Of a stretch of 14,994 nt of DNA, positions 1 through 5,382 are shown in pieces. The stretch lies in assembly GCA_039029935.1 (NCBI GenBank), contig JBCCFC010000169.1, forward strand, positions 1 to 14,994. The letters are read 5' to 3'. The stretch's first letter is position 1. Each line of letters starts with the position of its first letter. The notes beneath the pieces are model-generated. The model was not told where the DNA came from. It saw only the letters and a list, made by a program, of their open reading frames with translations, and searched no databases. The translations under genes and the position numbers were made by a program. The stretch comes from G039029935 sp039029935. GTDB taxonomy: Bacteria > Chloroflexota > Anaerolineae > Caldilineales > Caldilineaceae.

Positions 1-120
1 ATATTATGGGCGCACCGGATACGGACACAATGTAACCAAAAACAAAAAAGTCTGAGTCATATGACTCAGACTTTTTTGTTTTTGGTTACATTGTGTCCGT
101 ATCCGGTGCGCCCATAATAT
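1..120. repeat. Perfect 120-bp palindrome at the window start
   Basis: Bases 1-60 are the exact reverse complement of bases 61-120, with the centre between 60 and 61. The inner part is a plausible natural terminator hairpin. The outer arms repeat the last 11 codons and the stop of fabI in inverted orientation, so bases 1-35 read on the plus strand as the FabI C-terminus (NIMGAPDTDTM then TAA). A natural terminator would not mirror coding sequence, so an assembly fold-back at the hairpin is the likeliest explanation. Confidence 0.95.
44..77 (-). terminator. Rho-independent terminator of fabI
   Basis: A 12-bp stem (AGTCTGAGTCAT at 49-60, ATGACTCAGACT at 61-72) is flanked by A and T tracts (44-49 and 72-77). 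It begins about 14 bases after the fabI stop codon. The symmetric flanks would allow termination in either direction. The far side cannot be trusted because it lies in the perfect palindrome. Confidence 0.7.
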
Positions 121-880
121 TAAAGCCACCATCAACATACAACACTTCACCCGTAATACCCGTTGACCAATCGCTCAACAAAAAGCGCGCAGCGTCGCCA
201 ATGTTTTGCTGCGTGACATTGCCCATCGGCGCAACCGAACCCACATAATTCAGGCTCTTGCGGAATCCGCTCACGCCCGAAGCCGCCAATGTCTTGATTG
301 GCCCCGCACTAATCGCATTCACACGAATCTGATCCTGCCCCAAATCCCACGCAAGATAGCGCACTGATGCTTCCAAGGCCGCCTTGGCGACACCCATTAC
401 GTTATAGTTAGGTGTGACTTTTTCCGCACCATAATAGGTCATGGCAATGATGCTGCCACCATCAGGCATCAGTGTACGCGCCCGATTTGCCAATGCAACC
501 AAGCTATAACAGCTAATATCCATTGCCACCTTAAACCCCTCACGCGATGTCTCGACAAAGCGGCCACCCAACTCTTCACGTGGTGCATAGGCAACCGAAT
601 GGACCAAGAAATCAATTGTGCCAAACTGCTCTTTGACTTTTTCAAATGTGTCATCAATGGCGGCTTCATCCGTGACATCACATTCCATCACAAATGGACT
701 ATTCAAGCTGGCGGCCAATGGCTCCACACGTTTCTTCAGGACCTCACCTGCATAGGTAAACCCAAGCGATGCACCTTCCTCGTGCAGTGCTTGGGAAATT
801 CCCCATGCAATCGAATTCTTATTGGCAACGCCAAAGACCAATCCTTTTTTGCCTTCAAATAAACCGCGGGTTGAACCCAT
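86..880 (-). CDS. fabI: Enoyl-[acyl-carrier-protein] reductase (FabI)
   Basis: This cytoplasmic enzyme performs the last reductive step of each fatty-acid elongation cycle, using NAD(P)H to reduce trans-2-enoyl-ACP. The 264-residue length is normal for FabI. The N-terminal dinucleotide-binding loop reads GVANKNSIAWGI (residues 17-28). The segment MTYYGAEKVTPNYNVMGVAK carries Tyr149, Tyr159 and Lys166, matching the FabI Tyr-x6-Lys catalytic pair and distinguishing it from FabG/KAR enzymes. The C-terminal VDGGFNIMG is also typical. The ATG at 880 has AAGGAG eight bases upstream. The gene follows trmH on the same strand after about 310 bases of repeat-rich DNA, so it probably has its own promoter, and a hairpin terminator follows. 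The family is triclosan- and diazaborine-sensitive in many bacteria; nothing here shows resistance. Identification is firm. Confidence 0.96.
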   Translation of the reverse strand: MGSTRGLFEGKKGLVFGVANKNSIAWGISQALHEEGASLGFTYAGEVLKKRVEPLAASLNSPFVMECDVTDEAAIDDTFEKVKEQFGTIDFLVHSVAYAPREELGGRFVETSREGFKVAMDISCYSLVALANRARTLMPDGGSIIAMTYYGAEKVTPNYNVMGVAKAALEASVRYLAWDLGQDQIRVNAISAGPIKTLAASGVSGFRKSLNYVGSVAPMGNVTQQNIGDAARFLLSDWSTGITGEVLYVDGGFNIMGAPDTDTM

Positions 881-912
881 AGTACATTCTCCTTATATAA
901 ACGTTGAAGGGT

Positions 913-954
913 TGAAGAGTGAAGAGTGAAGAGTGAAGAGTGAAGAGTGAAGAG
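913..954. repeat. Heptamer tandem array, TGAAGAG x6
   Basis: Six perfect copies of TGAAGAG run without interruption and end in a degenerate TGAGTG. The array lies about 30 bases upstream of the fabI start, between a candidate promoter and the ribosome-binding site, so it would be in the fabI 5' untranslated region. On the minus strand the unit can be read CACTCTT. It resembles the heptameric STRR repeats known from cyanobacteria in form, but I cannot assign it to a named family. Confidence 0.95.
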
Positions 955-1065
955 TGAGTGTACTAACACTATTTTATCAACATTTCACTGTCCATAATCG
1001 GCATCCTTCATGATTCAACGACTCAACACCTCGCCCTTTCATCATGCTCAATGTTAATTCGTTAG

Positions 1066-1095
1066 ATTATAACCCCACTCGGTAGAAACTGTTGC
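1066..1095 (-). promoter_or_regulatory. Candidate fabI promoter
   Basis: On the minus strand a perfect -10 hexamer TATAAT (1066-1071) is preceded, 18 bases upstream, by GCAACA (1090-1095), which matches the last three bases of a sigma-70 -35 box. Transcripts would start near 1059 and carry the TGAAGAG array in a leader of about 180 bases. The -35 is weak, so the call is tentative. Confidence 0.35.
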
Positions 1096-1137
1096 GATGT
1101 AATACCAATTGCCAGATAATGATATTGTTTAACTTTT

Positions 1138-1200
1138 CACTCATCACTCATCACTCATCACTCATCACTCATCACTCATCACTCATCACTCATCACTCTT
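1138..1200. repeat. Heptamer tandem array, CACTCAT x8 plus variant
   Basis: Eight perfect copies of CACTCAT (1138-1193) are followed by a variant CACTCTT (1194-1200). The array overlaps the 3' end of the methyltransferase gene and supplies its stop codon. The variant unit is the reverse complement of the unit in the other array at 913-954, so the two arrays are related and in opposite orientation. Confidence 0.95.
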
Positions 1201-1990
1201 CTCTCCGCTGCCGCACCGCTTCATACAATAACAAACTCGCCGCAATCGCCACATTCAACGAGTTGACTTGTCCAAACATCGGTAACTTAATCTGCGCATC
1301 TGCACACGTTAACCACTGTTCGCTCAACCCATACTGCTCTGTCCCAACCACGATGGCAATTGGCTTTGTCATGTCCACCTCGGTGTAGAGCTTGTCTGCC
1401 TGGGGTGTCGCTGCCAAGGTGACGATACCCTGTGCTTGACACCAATCAATGGTTTCGGCAGTGGATGCCTCCCAGACAGGAACGCTGAAGAACGTCCCCA
1501 CACTGGCGCGTACGACGTTGGGGTTGAAAATATCTGTGCAGGCATCGCAGACAATGGTGGCGTTGACCCCTGCCCCATCCGCTGTGCGTAGAATCGACCC
1601 CAAGTTGGCAGGCTTTTCAATGGATTCGGCAATGAGATAGAACCCATTAGATTCAGTTTGTTGCTCTATCAGCGCATGACGCACTTGTGACGCCACGGCC
1701 AGCAACCCTTCAGGGCGTTGTCGATAGGCCATTTTCAGAAAGGCTGGTTCGGCCACATCAATCACCTGTACGCCTGTCTTCCGGACTGACTCAATCAGCC
1801 AAGGTTCATTTTTGCCAAAGAACAGCGATGGACAGATATACAGTGTCTCCAGTGGATAGCCGTTTTCAATCGCACGCAACACTGCACGATAGCCCTCGAT
1901 GATTAGCTTTCCCTGCCGATCACGATGACGACGTTGATGTAATTTGACCACATTTTTGATATGCTGATTTTGTAAACTTGTTATACGCAT
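1193..1990 (-). CDS. TrmH/SpoU-family RNA 2'-O-ribose methyltransferase
   Basis: This is a predicted SPOUT (alpha/beta-knot) enzyme that methylates the ribose 2'-OH of rRNA or tRNA with S-adenosylmethionine. With 265 residues it has an N-terminal RNA-binding substrate domain (about 1-100; MRITSLQNQHIKNVVKL resembles the TsnR/RlmB-like class). The three SpoU motifs are present: EKPANLGSILRTADGAG (125-141, Asn129 and Arg135), VVGTEQYGLS (214-223, Glu218) and IKLPMFGQVNSLNVAIAASL (from 234), which forms the knot. I start it at the ATG at 1988-1990 because GGAGG lies seven bases upstream; an in-frame ATG at 2003-2005 has no Shine-Dalgarno. The last codons and stop (GAA GAG TGA) come from the heptamer array. 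The exact RNA target cannot be told from sequence, so I give no gene symbol. Confidence 0.92.
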   Translation of the reverse strand: MRITSLQNQHIKNVVKLHQRRHRDRQGKLIIEGYRAVLRAIENGYPLETLYICPSLFFGKNEPWLIESVRKTGVQVIDVAEPAFLKMAYRQRPEGLLAVASQVRHALIEQQTESNGFYLIAESIEKPANLGSILRTADGAGVNATIVCDACTDIFNPNVVRASVGTFFSVPVWEASTAETIDWCQAQGIVTLAATPQADKLYTEVDMTKPIAIVVGTEQYGLSEQWLTCADAQIKLPMFGQVNSLNVAIAASLLLYEAVRQRREE

Positions 1991-1997
1991 TGGGAAT

Positions 1998-2002
1998 CCT
2001 CC
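1998..2002 (-). promoter_or_regulatory. Ribosome-binding site that fixes the methyltransferase start
   Basis: GGAGG on the minus strand is seven bases upstream of the ATG at 1990. It lies just inside the longer in-frame reading that would start at 2005, which argues for the shorter 265-residue protein. Confidence 0.75.
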
Positions 2003-2126
2003 CATGAATGTTTGTCAGCAGCGGGTGTATCTGCTGCGCGATGGGTTGAATAATTAAATACCGACCAGTCTCCAAAGCGACTTTCAACATGTTTCATGCT
2101 CCTGTATACAATTAATTAATGAGATC

Positions 2127-2166
2127 AAAAAAAGCCGTGAGGCATTGCAAAAATGCGCCCACGGCT
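2127..2166 (-). terminator. Rho-independent terminator upstream of the methyltransferase
   Basis: On the minus strand AGCCGTG (2166-2160) pairs with CACGGCT (2139-2133). The stem is extended by a bulged inner GGCGCAT/ATGCC pairing and is followed directly by a run of seven T. The location between a strong promoter and the methyltransferase suggests either the end of a small RNA or an attenuator. Confidence 0.8.
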
Positions 2167-2365
2167 CTTGTTCGTTCAGTCGTAATAATTAGCAGTACTT
2201 ACATACAATACTTTACATAATACTCTTGCCAGTAGACACACTTATACCAAGGTATTGCTGAACCCTTTTGAGAAGTGATATTTCGCCTACTACAATTATG
2301 CATATATTTATAAAAAGTATCCTAAATAAACCTGCTGTGATTATCTATTAATGTGCCTGCTGCAC
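2127..2365 (-). ncRNA. Candidate small RNA or attenuated leader transcript
   Basis: A strong promoter (2372-2399) and a strong terminator (2127-2166) on the same strand bracket about 240 bases with no gene of normal size. Near its 5' end the RNA can form GUGUGC/GCACAU around a five-base loop; further on, AUAC-CUUG-GUAU makes a small hairpin. I looked for hallmarks of SRP RNA, tmRNA and T-box leaders and did not find them; 6S RNA cannot be excluded by eye. The unit may be an independent sRNA, a regulated leader of the downstream methyltransferase (start 137 bases beyond the terminator), or an mRNA for a 34-codon ORF (2303-2199). Confidence 0.45.
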
Positions 2366-2371
2366 ACTTTC

Positions 2372-2399
2372 AGTATAGCAAAGATTTCCTGTTTGTCAA
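2372..2399 (-). promoter_or_regulatory. Strong sigma-70-type promoter
   Basis: On the minus strand a perfect -35 TTGACA (2399-2394) is separated by 16 bases from TATACT (2377-2372). The predicted start is near 2365. It drives the candidate small RNA or methyltransferase leader. Confidence 0.7.
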
Positions 2400-2431
2400 T
2401 CATTTTTTCGTTGAATAGGCAAGTGAAACCT

Positions 2432-2478
2432 GTATCACAGATTGATTATCTGTGGCGCAGGTAGCCTACCTGCGATAC
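2432..2478. repeat. 47-bp structured repeat, copy 1
   Basis: The unit has three nested inverted repeats: outer GTATC/GATAC, then CACAGAT/ATCTGTG with a five-base loop, then CGCAGGTAG/CTACCTGCG with a one-base centre. It could fold into a three-way junction or cruciform. It differs from copy 2 at one base (ATTGATTATC here, ATTGGTTATC there). Confidence 0.9.
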
Positions 2479-2508
2479 TGTCCTTGTTGCATAGGGGCGC
2501 ATAGACCC

Positions 2509-2555
2509 GTATCACAGATTGGTTATCTGTGGCGCAGGTAGCCTACCTGCGATAC
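2509..2555. repeat. 47-bp structured repeat, copy 2
   Basis: This is the second copy, 77 bases from the first in the same orientation and 46/47 identical. It lies 35 bases downstream of the ABC transporter stop on the transcribed strand, where it could end or protect the mRNA 3' end as REP/BIME elements do. The inter-copy spacer contains TAGGGGCG. Confidence 0.9.
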
Positions 2556-2590
2556 TATTTTTTCGCAACCCAGCATATGAGGGAAGAGCT

Positions 2591-4477
2591 TTATGCTACT
2601 GCAAATTGTGTTTCATACAGATGTGCATACAACCCATCTCTTGCAATCAATTCATCATGTACCCCTACCTCTACCAGTCGCCCTTGGTCTAATACCAAAA
2701 TTTTGTCTGCGGCCAGAATTGTGGAGAGCCGATGTGCAATGACAAGGCTGGTGCGCCCTTCAAAGAGCGGCTCCAGTGCCGCTTGAATCAGGGCTTCACT
2801 CTGTGAATCGAGATGCGCTGTGGCTTCATCCAGGACAAGAATACGCGGATTCTTGAGGATGACACGGGCGATGGCGATACGTTGTTTCTCACCACCACTG
2901 AGTCGATAGCCGCGCTCACCGACAACGGTGTCATAACCATCGTCAAGGCTGGTGATGAGCGGATAGATGTTGGCGGCACGACAGGCTGCATCCAGTTCAT
3001 CCTGCGTGGCATCAGGCTTGGCATAGAGCAGGTTGGCACGGATGGTGTCGTGAAAGAGATAGGTCTCTTGGGGGACAATGCCAATTTGACGGGCCACTGA
3101 CTCTTGTGTGACATCGCGCAAATCATGTCCATCGAGTAGGATACGCCCTTGAGTTGGGTCATAGAGACGGGGTAGTAGATAGGTAATGGTGGTCTTGCCT
3201 GCACCGCTAGGCCCGACAACTGCCACCAATTGACCGGGCAATATCTCAAACGAGACATTTTCCAATGCCCACAGCCGCTCTTTCTTGGGCGAATCCTCAT
3301 CTGTATCAGGTTCTTCATCAGGTAGATGGTCCGTTAAATGATCCGTTAAATGATCCGTATCGGTTGTGCCATAGGTGAAATTGACCTGCTTAAATTGCAC
3401 ATGTCCGGCCACGCTTTCCAATGAGCGCGCCTCGTGGATATCGGCAATTTCAATGGGCTTATCCAGATATTCAAAGACACGCTCAAAGCTGACCATTGAC
3501 GTGGCAAACTCCACCTGTACATTAGTCAAGGCCGAAATGGGGCCGTAGAGCCGTGAAAGGTAAGCGGCGAAGGCAACTATGGTTCCGACGGTCAGTTCGT
3601 CGATCAGCACAAGATAGCCGCCAGCCCAGTAGATCAGGGCGGTCCCCAGCGTGGTGGCAATACCTAGCCCGACAAAGAAGAGTTGGCTGACACGGGCGCG
3701 ACGGATGCCAATGTCACGCACAGCTCCGTTGGCGTTGCCAAAGCGTTCTAGTTCGCTACGCAGTCGTCCAAAGGTTTTCATCAACATCGCACCGTTAATG
3801 GTCAGTGTCTCAGTTACCCGTGTACTCATCTCTGCATTATGCTCCATCGCGCTACGTCGAATATCGCGGAGGATGCGTGCAACACGACGTGCTGGTAAGA
3901 GAAAGAGTGGTAGCACAAGGATTGCCAGCACCGTTAGACGCCATTCGATGGAAAGCATGACGATGAGCGTTGAAACGAGTGTCACCACATTGGTGACAAT
4001 ATTGGGGATGGTTCCAGTGATGGCGTTTTGCGCACCACTGACATCATTGTTAAAACGAGAGACAATTTCGCCGGACTTGGTGTTGGTAAAGAAGCGCAGG
4101 GACATCTGCTGTAAATGCGCATACATCTCTTGGCGCAGGTCGTGGATGATGCCTTCACCGGCGCTGGCACTGTAGTGACGCCGCACCACGCCGATTAACC
4201 CTGTCAAAATGGGGATGCCCAACATACCCGCTGCCAGCAAGTTTAGCCGTGCCATGTTTTTGTCCGGCAGCACATTGTCGATCAGATCACGATAGAGTAA
4301 AGGTGGGATGAGTTCGAGTAAAGATGTCATGACAATAGCGATTAGCACCATCGACATGGCAAAGAGATGTGGGCGTCCATAGGCAAAGACGCGAGTCAAA
4401 AGCGCACGGTCAACCTTGGCGCGCCCTTTAGATTCGTCGTATGAAATGTAGCGGAACCAGCCGCCGCCATGAAACAT
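2591..4477 (-). CDS. Half-size ABC exporter (fused membrane and ATPase domains)
   Basis: This 628-residue protein has the MsbA/MdlB/LmrA-type layout and would work as a dimer in the cytoplasmic membrane, exporting lipid, drug or peptide. Hydrophobic segments lie near residues 38-62, 80-100, 158-200 (two) and 268-312 (two). The ATPase domain holds A-loop Tyr369, Walker A GPSGAGKTT (422-430), Q-loop Gln470, signature LSGGE (526-530), Walker B ILVLDE (546-551) and His582. There is no N-terminal C39 peptidase domain. The ATG at 4477 has GGAGG eight bases upstream. An unusual insert sits between the A-loop and the next strand: three TDHL repeats (374-385) and an acidic stretch (386-396), making this loop about 25 residues longer than usual. 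It lies downstream of a 53-aa Cys/Thr-rich peptide gene but behind a terminator. The substrate cannot be inferred from sequence. Confidence 0.93.
   Translation of the reverse strand: MFHGGGWFRYISYDESKGRAKVDRALLTRVFAYGRPHLFAMSMVLIAIVMTSLLELIPPLLYRDLIDNVLPDKNMARLNLLAAGMLGIPILTGLIGVVRRHYSASAGEGIIHDLRQEMYAHLQQMSLRFFTNTKSGEIVSRFNNDVSGAQNAITGTIPNIVTNVVTLVSTLIVMLSIEWRLTVLAILVLPLFLLPARRVARILRDIRRSAMEHNAEMSTRVTETLTINGAMLMKTFGRLRSELERFGNANGAVRDIGIRRARVSQLFFVGLGIATTLGTALIYWAGGYLVLIDELTVGTIVAFAAYLSRLYGPISALTNVQVEFATSMVSFERVFEYLDKPIEIADIHEARSLESVAGHVQFKQVNFTYGTTDTDHLTDHLTDHLPDEEPDTDEDSPKKERLWALENVSFEILPGQLVAVVGPSGAGKTTITYLLPRLYDPTQGRILLDGHDLRDVTQESVARQIGIVPQETYLFHDTIRANLLYAKPDATQDELDAACRAANIYPLITSLDDGYDTVVGERGYRLSGGEKQRIAIARVILKNPRILVLDEATAHLDSQSEALIQAALEPLFEGRTSLVIAHRLSTILAADKILVLDQGRLVEVGVHDELIARDGLYAHLYETQFAVA
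3324..3359. repeat. 12-bp in-frame tandem repeat coding for TDHL x3
   Basis: Three 12-bp units (consensus AAATGATCCGTT on the plus strand) lie head to tail within the ABC transporter gene. They encode residues 374-385 in the nucleotide-binding-domain insert. Slippage at this site would change the loop by four residues at a time without breaking the frame. Confidence 0.9.
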
Positions 4478-4677
4478 AAAGTTGGCCTCCGAAGAAACGT
4501 TGTACTGTTATCATTGATTGGATGGTTTGGTATTGAAGAAGTGAGCGGTTTGATCGTAACAGAGATTGGTTGCCATGTCGGTGACGGGGCTTCAATTAAG
4601 CATTGTTGGCGGTAAAAGGGTTATCAATGACCGTCAAAAGGCCATGAACTGATTAACAATACATTGCCTCTACGACT

Positions 4678-4711
4678 GTTTAGAGCCTGAATTTTCAAAC
4701 AGGCTCTAAAC
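4678..4711. repeat. 12-bp perfect inverted repeat
   Basis: GTTTAGAGCCTG (4678-4689) and CAGGCTCTAAAC (4700-4711) form a perfect stem around a 10-base AT-rich loop. There is no T-run on either side, so it is not a canonical terminator. It lies about 200 bases upstream of the exporter start and may be a leader hairpin or operator. Confidence 0.8.
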
Positions 4712-4770
4712 AAAGATGATTCTGATTTTCCCAAAACAATTTATAAAGTGGTATACTTATCTTGAAAGGA

Positions 4771-4810
4771 AATCAAAAGGACGGTAACTATCATTACCGT
4801 CCTTTTGATT
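4771..4810 (-). terminator. Strong bidirectional terminator after the 53-aa peptide gene
   Basis: AATCAAAAGGACGGTAA (4771-4787) pairs perfectly with its reverse complement at 4794-4810 around a six-base loop. The GC core GGACGGTAA/TTACCGTCC is flanked by AAAA and TTTT, so it could work on either strand. On the minus strand it follows the peptide stop by about 30 bases. Confidence 0.85.
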
Positions 4811-4841
4811 ATCTTCTTTCTTGATTGCTAAAATTTATTTT

Positions 4842-5003
4842 TTAGACAGTCATCTGCACACTTGCTACTATCGTCAGAGTTGTGGTCGTACAGAAGCCTG
4901 CCAGCAAACATACTTCCGCAACTTTGGCGATTGTGGCTGTATCCACTTTAAACTTCAACATAAAACCATTGGCTTTGTTAAGCCGAATTTCAAAATCAAT
5001 CAT
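4842..5003 (-). CDS. Small Cys/Thr-rich hydrophobic peptide (53 aa), unknown function
   Basis: I do not recognise a family. The ATG at 5003 has AAGGTGA nine bases upstream, the 53 codons look coding, and a strong terminator follows the TAA. Residues 1-30 are polar and amphipathic (MIDFEIRLNKANGFMLKFKV at the start, then DTATIAKVAE). Residues 32-50 read CLLAGFCTTTTLTIVASVQ, with two cysteines six apart and a run of four threonines. This can be read as a leader plus Cys/Thr core, as in ribosomally made modified peptides, or as a membrane-embedded small protein. No modifying enzyme lies in the window and there is no double-Gly leader motif. The next gene on the strand is an ABC exporter. That it is a real gene is likely; its function is open. 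Confidence 0.6.
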   Translation of the reverse strand: MIDFEIRLNKANGFMLKFKVDTATIAKVAEVCLLAGFCTTTTLTIVASVQMTV

Positions 5004-5060
5004 TATAGTTACTCACCTTCTTTCCAAAACTAAAGTTTTTAGGTCCACCGACAATTGATG

Positions 5061-5089
5061 TTTATAATGGACCAGTGGGAACATTTGAA
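5061..5089 (-). promoter_or_regulatory. Candidate promoter of the 53-aa peptide gene
   Basis: On the minus strand TTCAAA (5089-5084) and TATAAA (5066-5061) are separated by 17 bases. The -35 sits in one arm of the inverted repeat 5064-5129, which suggests that the repeat may be an operator. The transcript would start near 5054, about 50 bases before the ATG. Confidence 0.4.
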
Positions 5090-5129
5090 CCCATACCTTT
5101 TTGCTCAAATGCTCCCACTGATACATTAT
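5064..5129. repeat. Imperfect inverted repeat overlapping a promoter
   Basis: CAGTGGGAACATTTGA (5073-5088) pairs with TCAAATGCTCCCACTG (5105-5120) with one mismatch around a 16-base loop. After a three-base mismatch, ATAATG (5064-5069) and CATTAT (5124-5129) extend the symmetry. No T-tract follows, so a terminator is unlikely. Confidence 0.85.
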
Positions 5130-5205
5130 CCTAGAATTCAACCCCCCATAACCCAATTAGGCGTTTTTGTAATAGTCAAATAGAGCTTAAACAAATTTGT
5201 GTTTT

Positions 5206-5260
5206 GCATTCCGTCCCTATCCGCGTCTGTGTTTTTGTGACGCGGATAGGGACGGAATGC
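5206..5260. repeat. 22-bp perfect GC-rich inverted repeat
   Basis: The arms 5206-5227 (beginning GCATTCCGTC) and 5239-5260 are perfect reverse complements around an 11-base T-rich loop. It lies about 120 bases downstream of the giant gene stop. On the transcribed minus strand it is followed by AAAACACAAA rather than T, so it is not a classical terminator, although such a stable stem could still limit read-through or 3' decay. Confidence 0.9.
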
Positions 5261-5382
5261 GGATGATAGTTTTTCAGCCTGTTATTAACCATTACACTAA
5301 TTAGGCATTTTCTATAACGTTCAGCAACACCTTGAACAGTAGGGGCGTATCCTTGCGGTTGCCCTCGTGTGCAGGCCGGGGC

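Larger units (their letters stand above)
881..1192. other. Intergenic region with two heptamer arrays
   Basis: About 310 bases separate fabI from the methyltransferase. They hold two heptanucleotide arrays in opposite orientation (913-954 and 1138-1200) and about 180 bases of AT-rich unique sequence with a candidate fabI promoter. I see no convincing gene. Confidence 0.6.
1991..2590. other. 600-bp intergenic region with an RNA-like unit and duplicated hairpin repeats
   Basis: Between the ABC transporter and the methyltransferase lie, in minus-strand order, two 47-bp structured repeats (2555-2509 and 2478-2432), a strong promoter (2399-2372), an AT-rich stretch, a Rho-independent terminator (2166-2127) and the methyltransferase leader. 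That leader contains a 6-bp hairpin (CAGCAG/CTGCTG) just upstream of the ribosome-binding site. Confidence 0.7.
4478..4841. other. Intergenic region between the peptide gene and the ABC exporter
   Basis: This stretch upstream of the ABC exporter holds a 12-bp hairpin (4678-4711), a 17-bp terminator hairpin (4771-4810) and the exporter ribosome-binding site. I could not find a promoter with two good boxes for the exporter, and no gene is evident. Confidence 0.5.
5004..5382. other. Intergenic region with two large inverted repeats
   Basis: Between the giant gene and the peptide gene lie a 22-bp perfect hairpin (5206-5260), an imperfect inverted repeat (5064-5129) and a candidate promoter for the peptide (5061-5089). 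AATTAGGC occurs at 5155 and 5299, on either side of the hairpin. The stretch near 5340 (AGGGGCGTAT) resembles the spacer of the 47-bp repeats. Confidence 0.6.

Noticed and set aside
1138..1200. CRISPR-like array
   Set aside because: The units are contiguous 7-mers without spacers, and no cas gene is present.
4678..4711. Possible integron attC-like site (begins GTTTAGA, ends TCTAAAC)
   Set aside because: The ends do not match the attC core consensus GTTRRRY/RYYYAAC, the hairpin is short and perfect, and there is no integrase or cassette array.
5146..5271. 38-codon minus-strand ORF running through the 22-bp hairpin
   Set aside because: It has no ribosome-binding site and its codons are dictated by the perfect inverted repeat.
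5145..5310. Target-site-like direct repeats (AATTAGGC) around the 22-bp hairpin
   Set aside because: The similarity is only eight exact bases with patchy flanks and there are no terminal inverted repeats at the edges, so an insertion element cannot be claimed.
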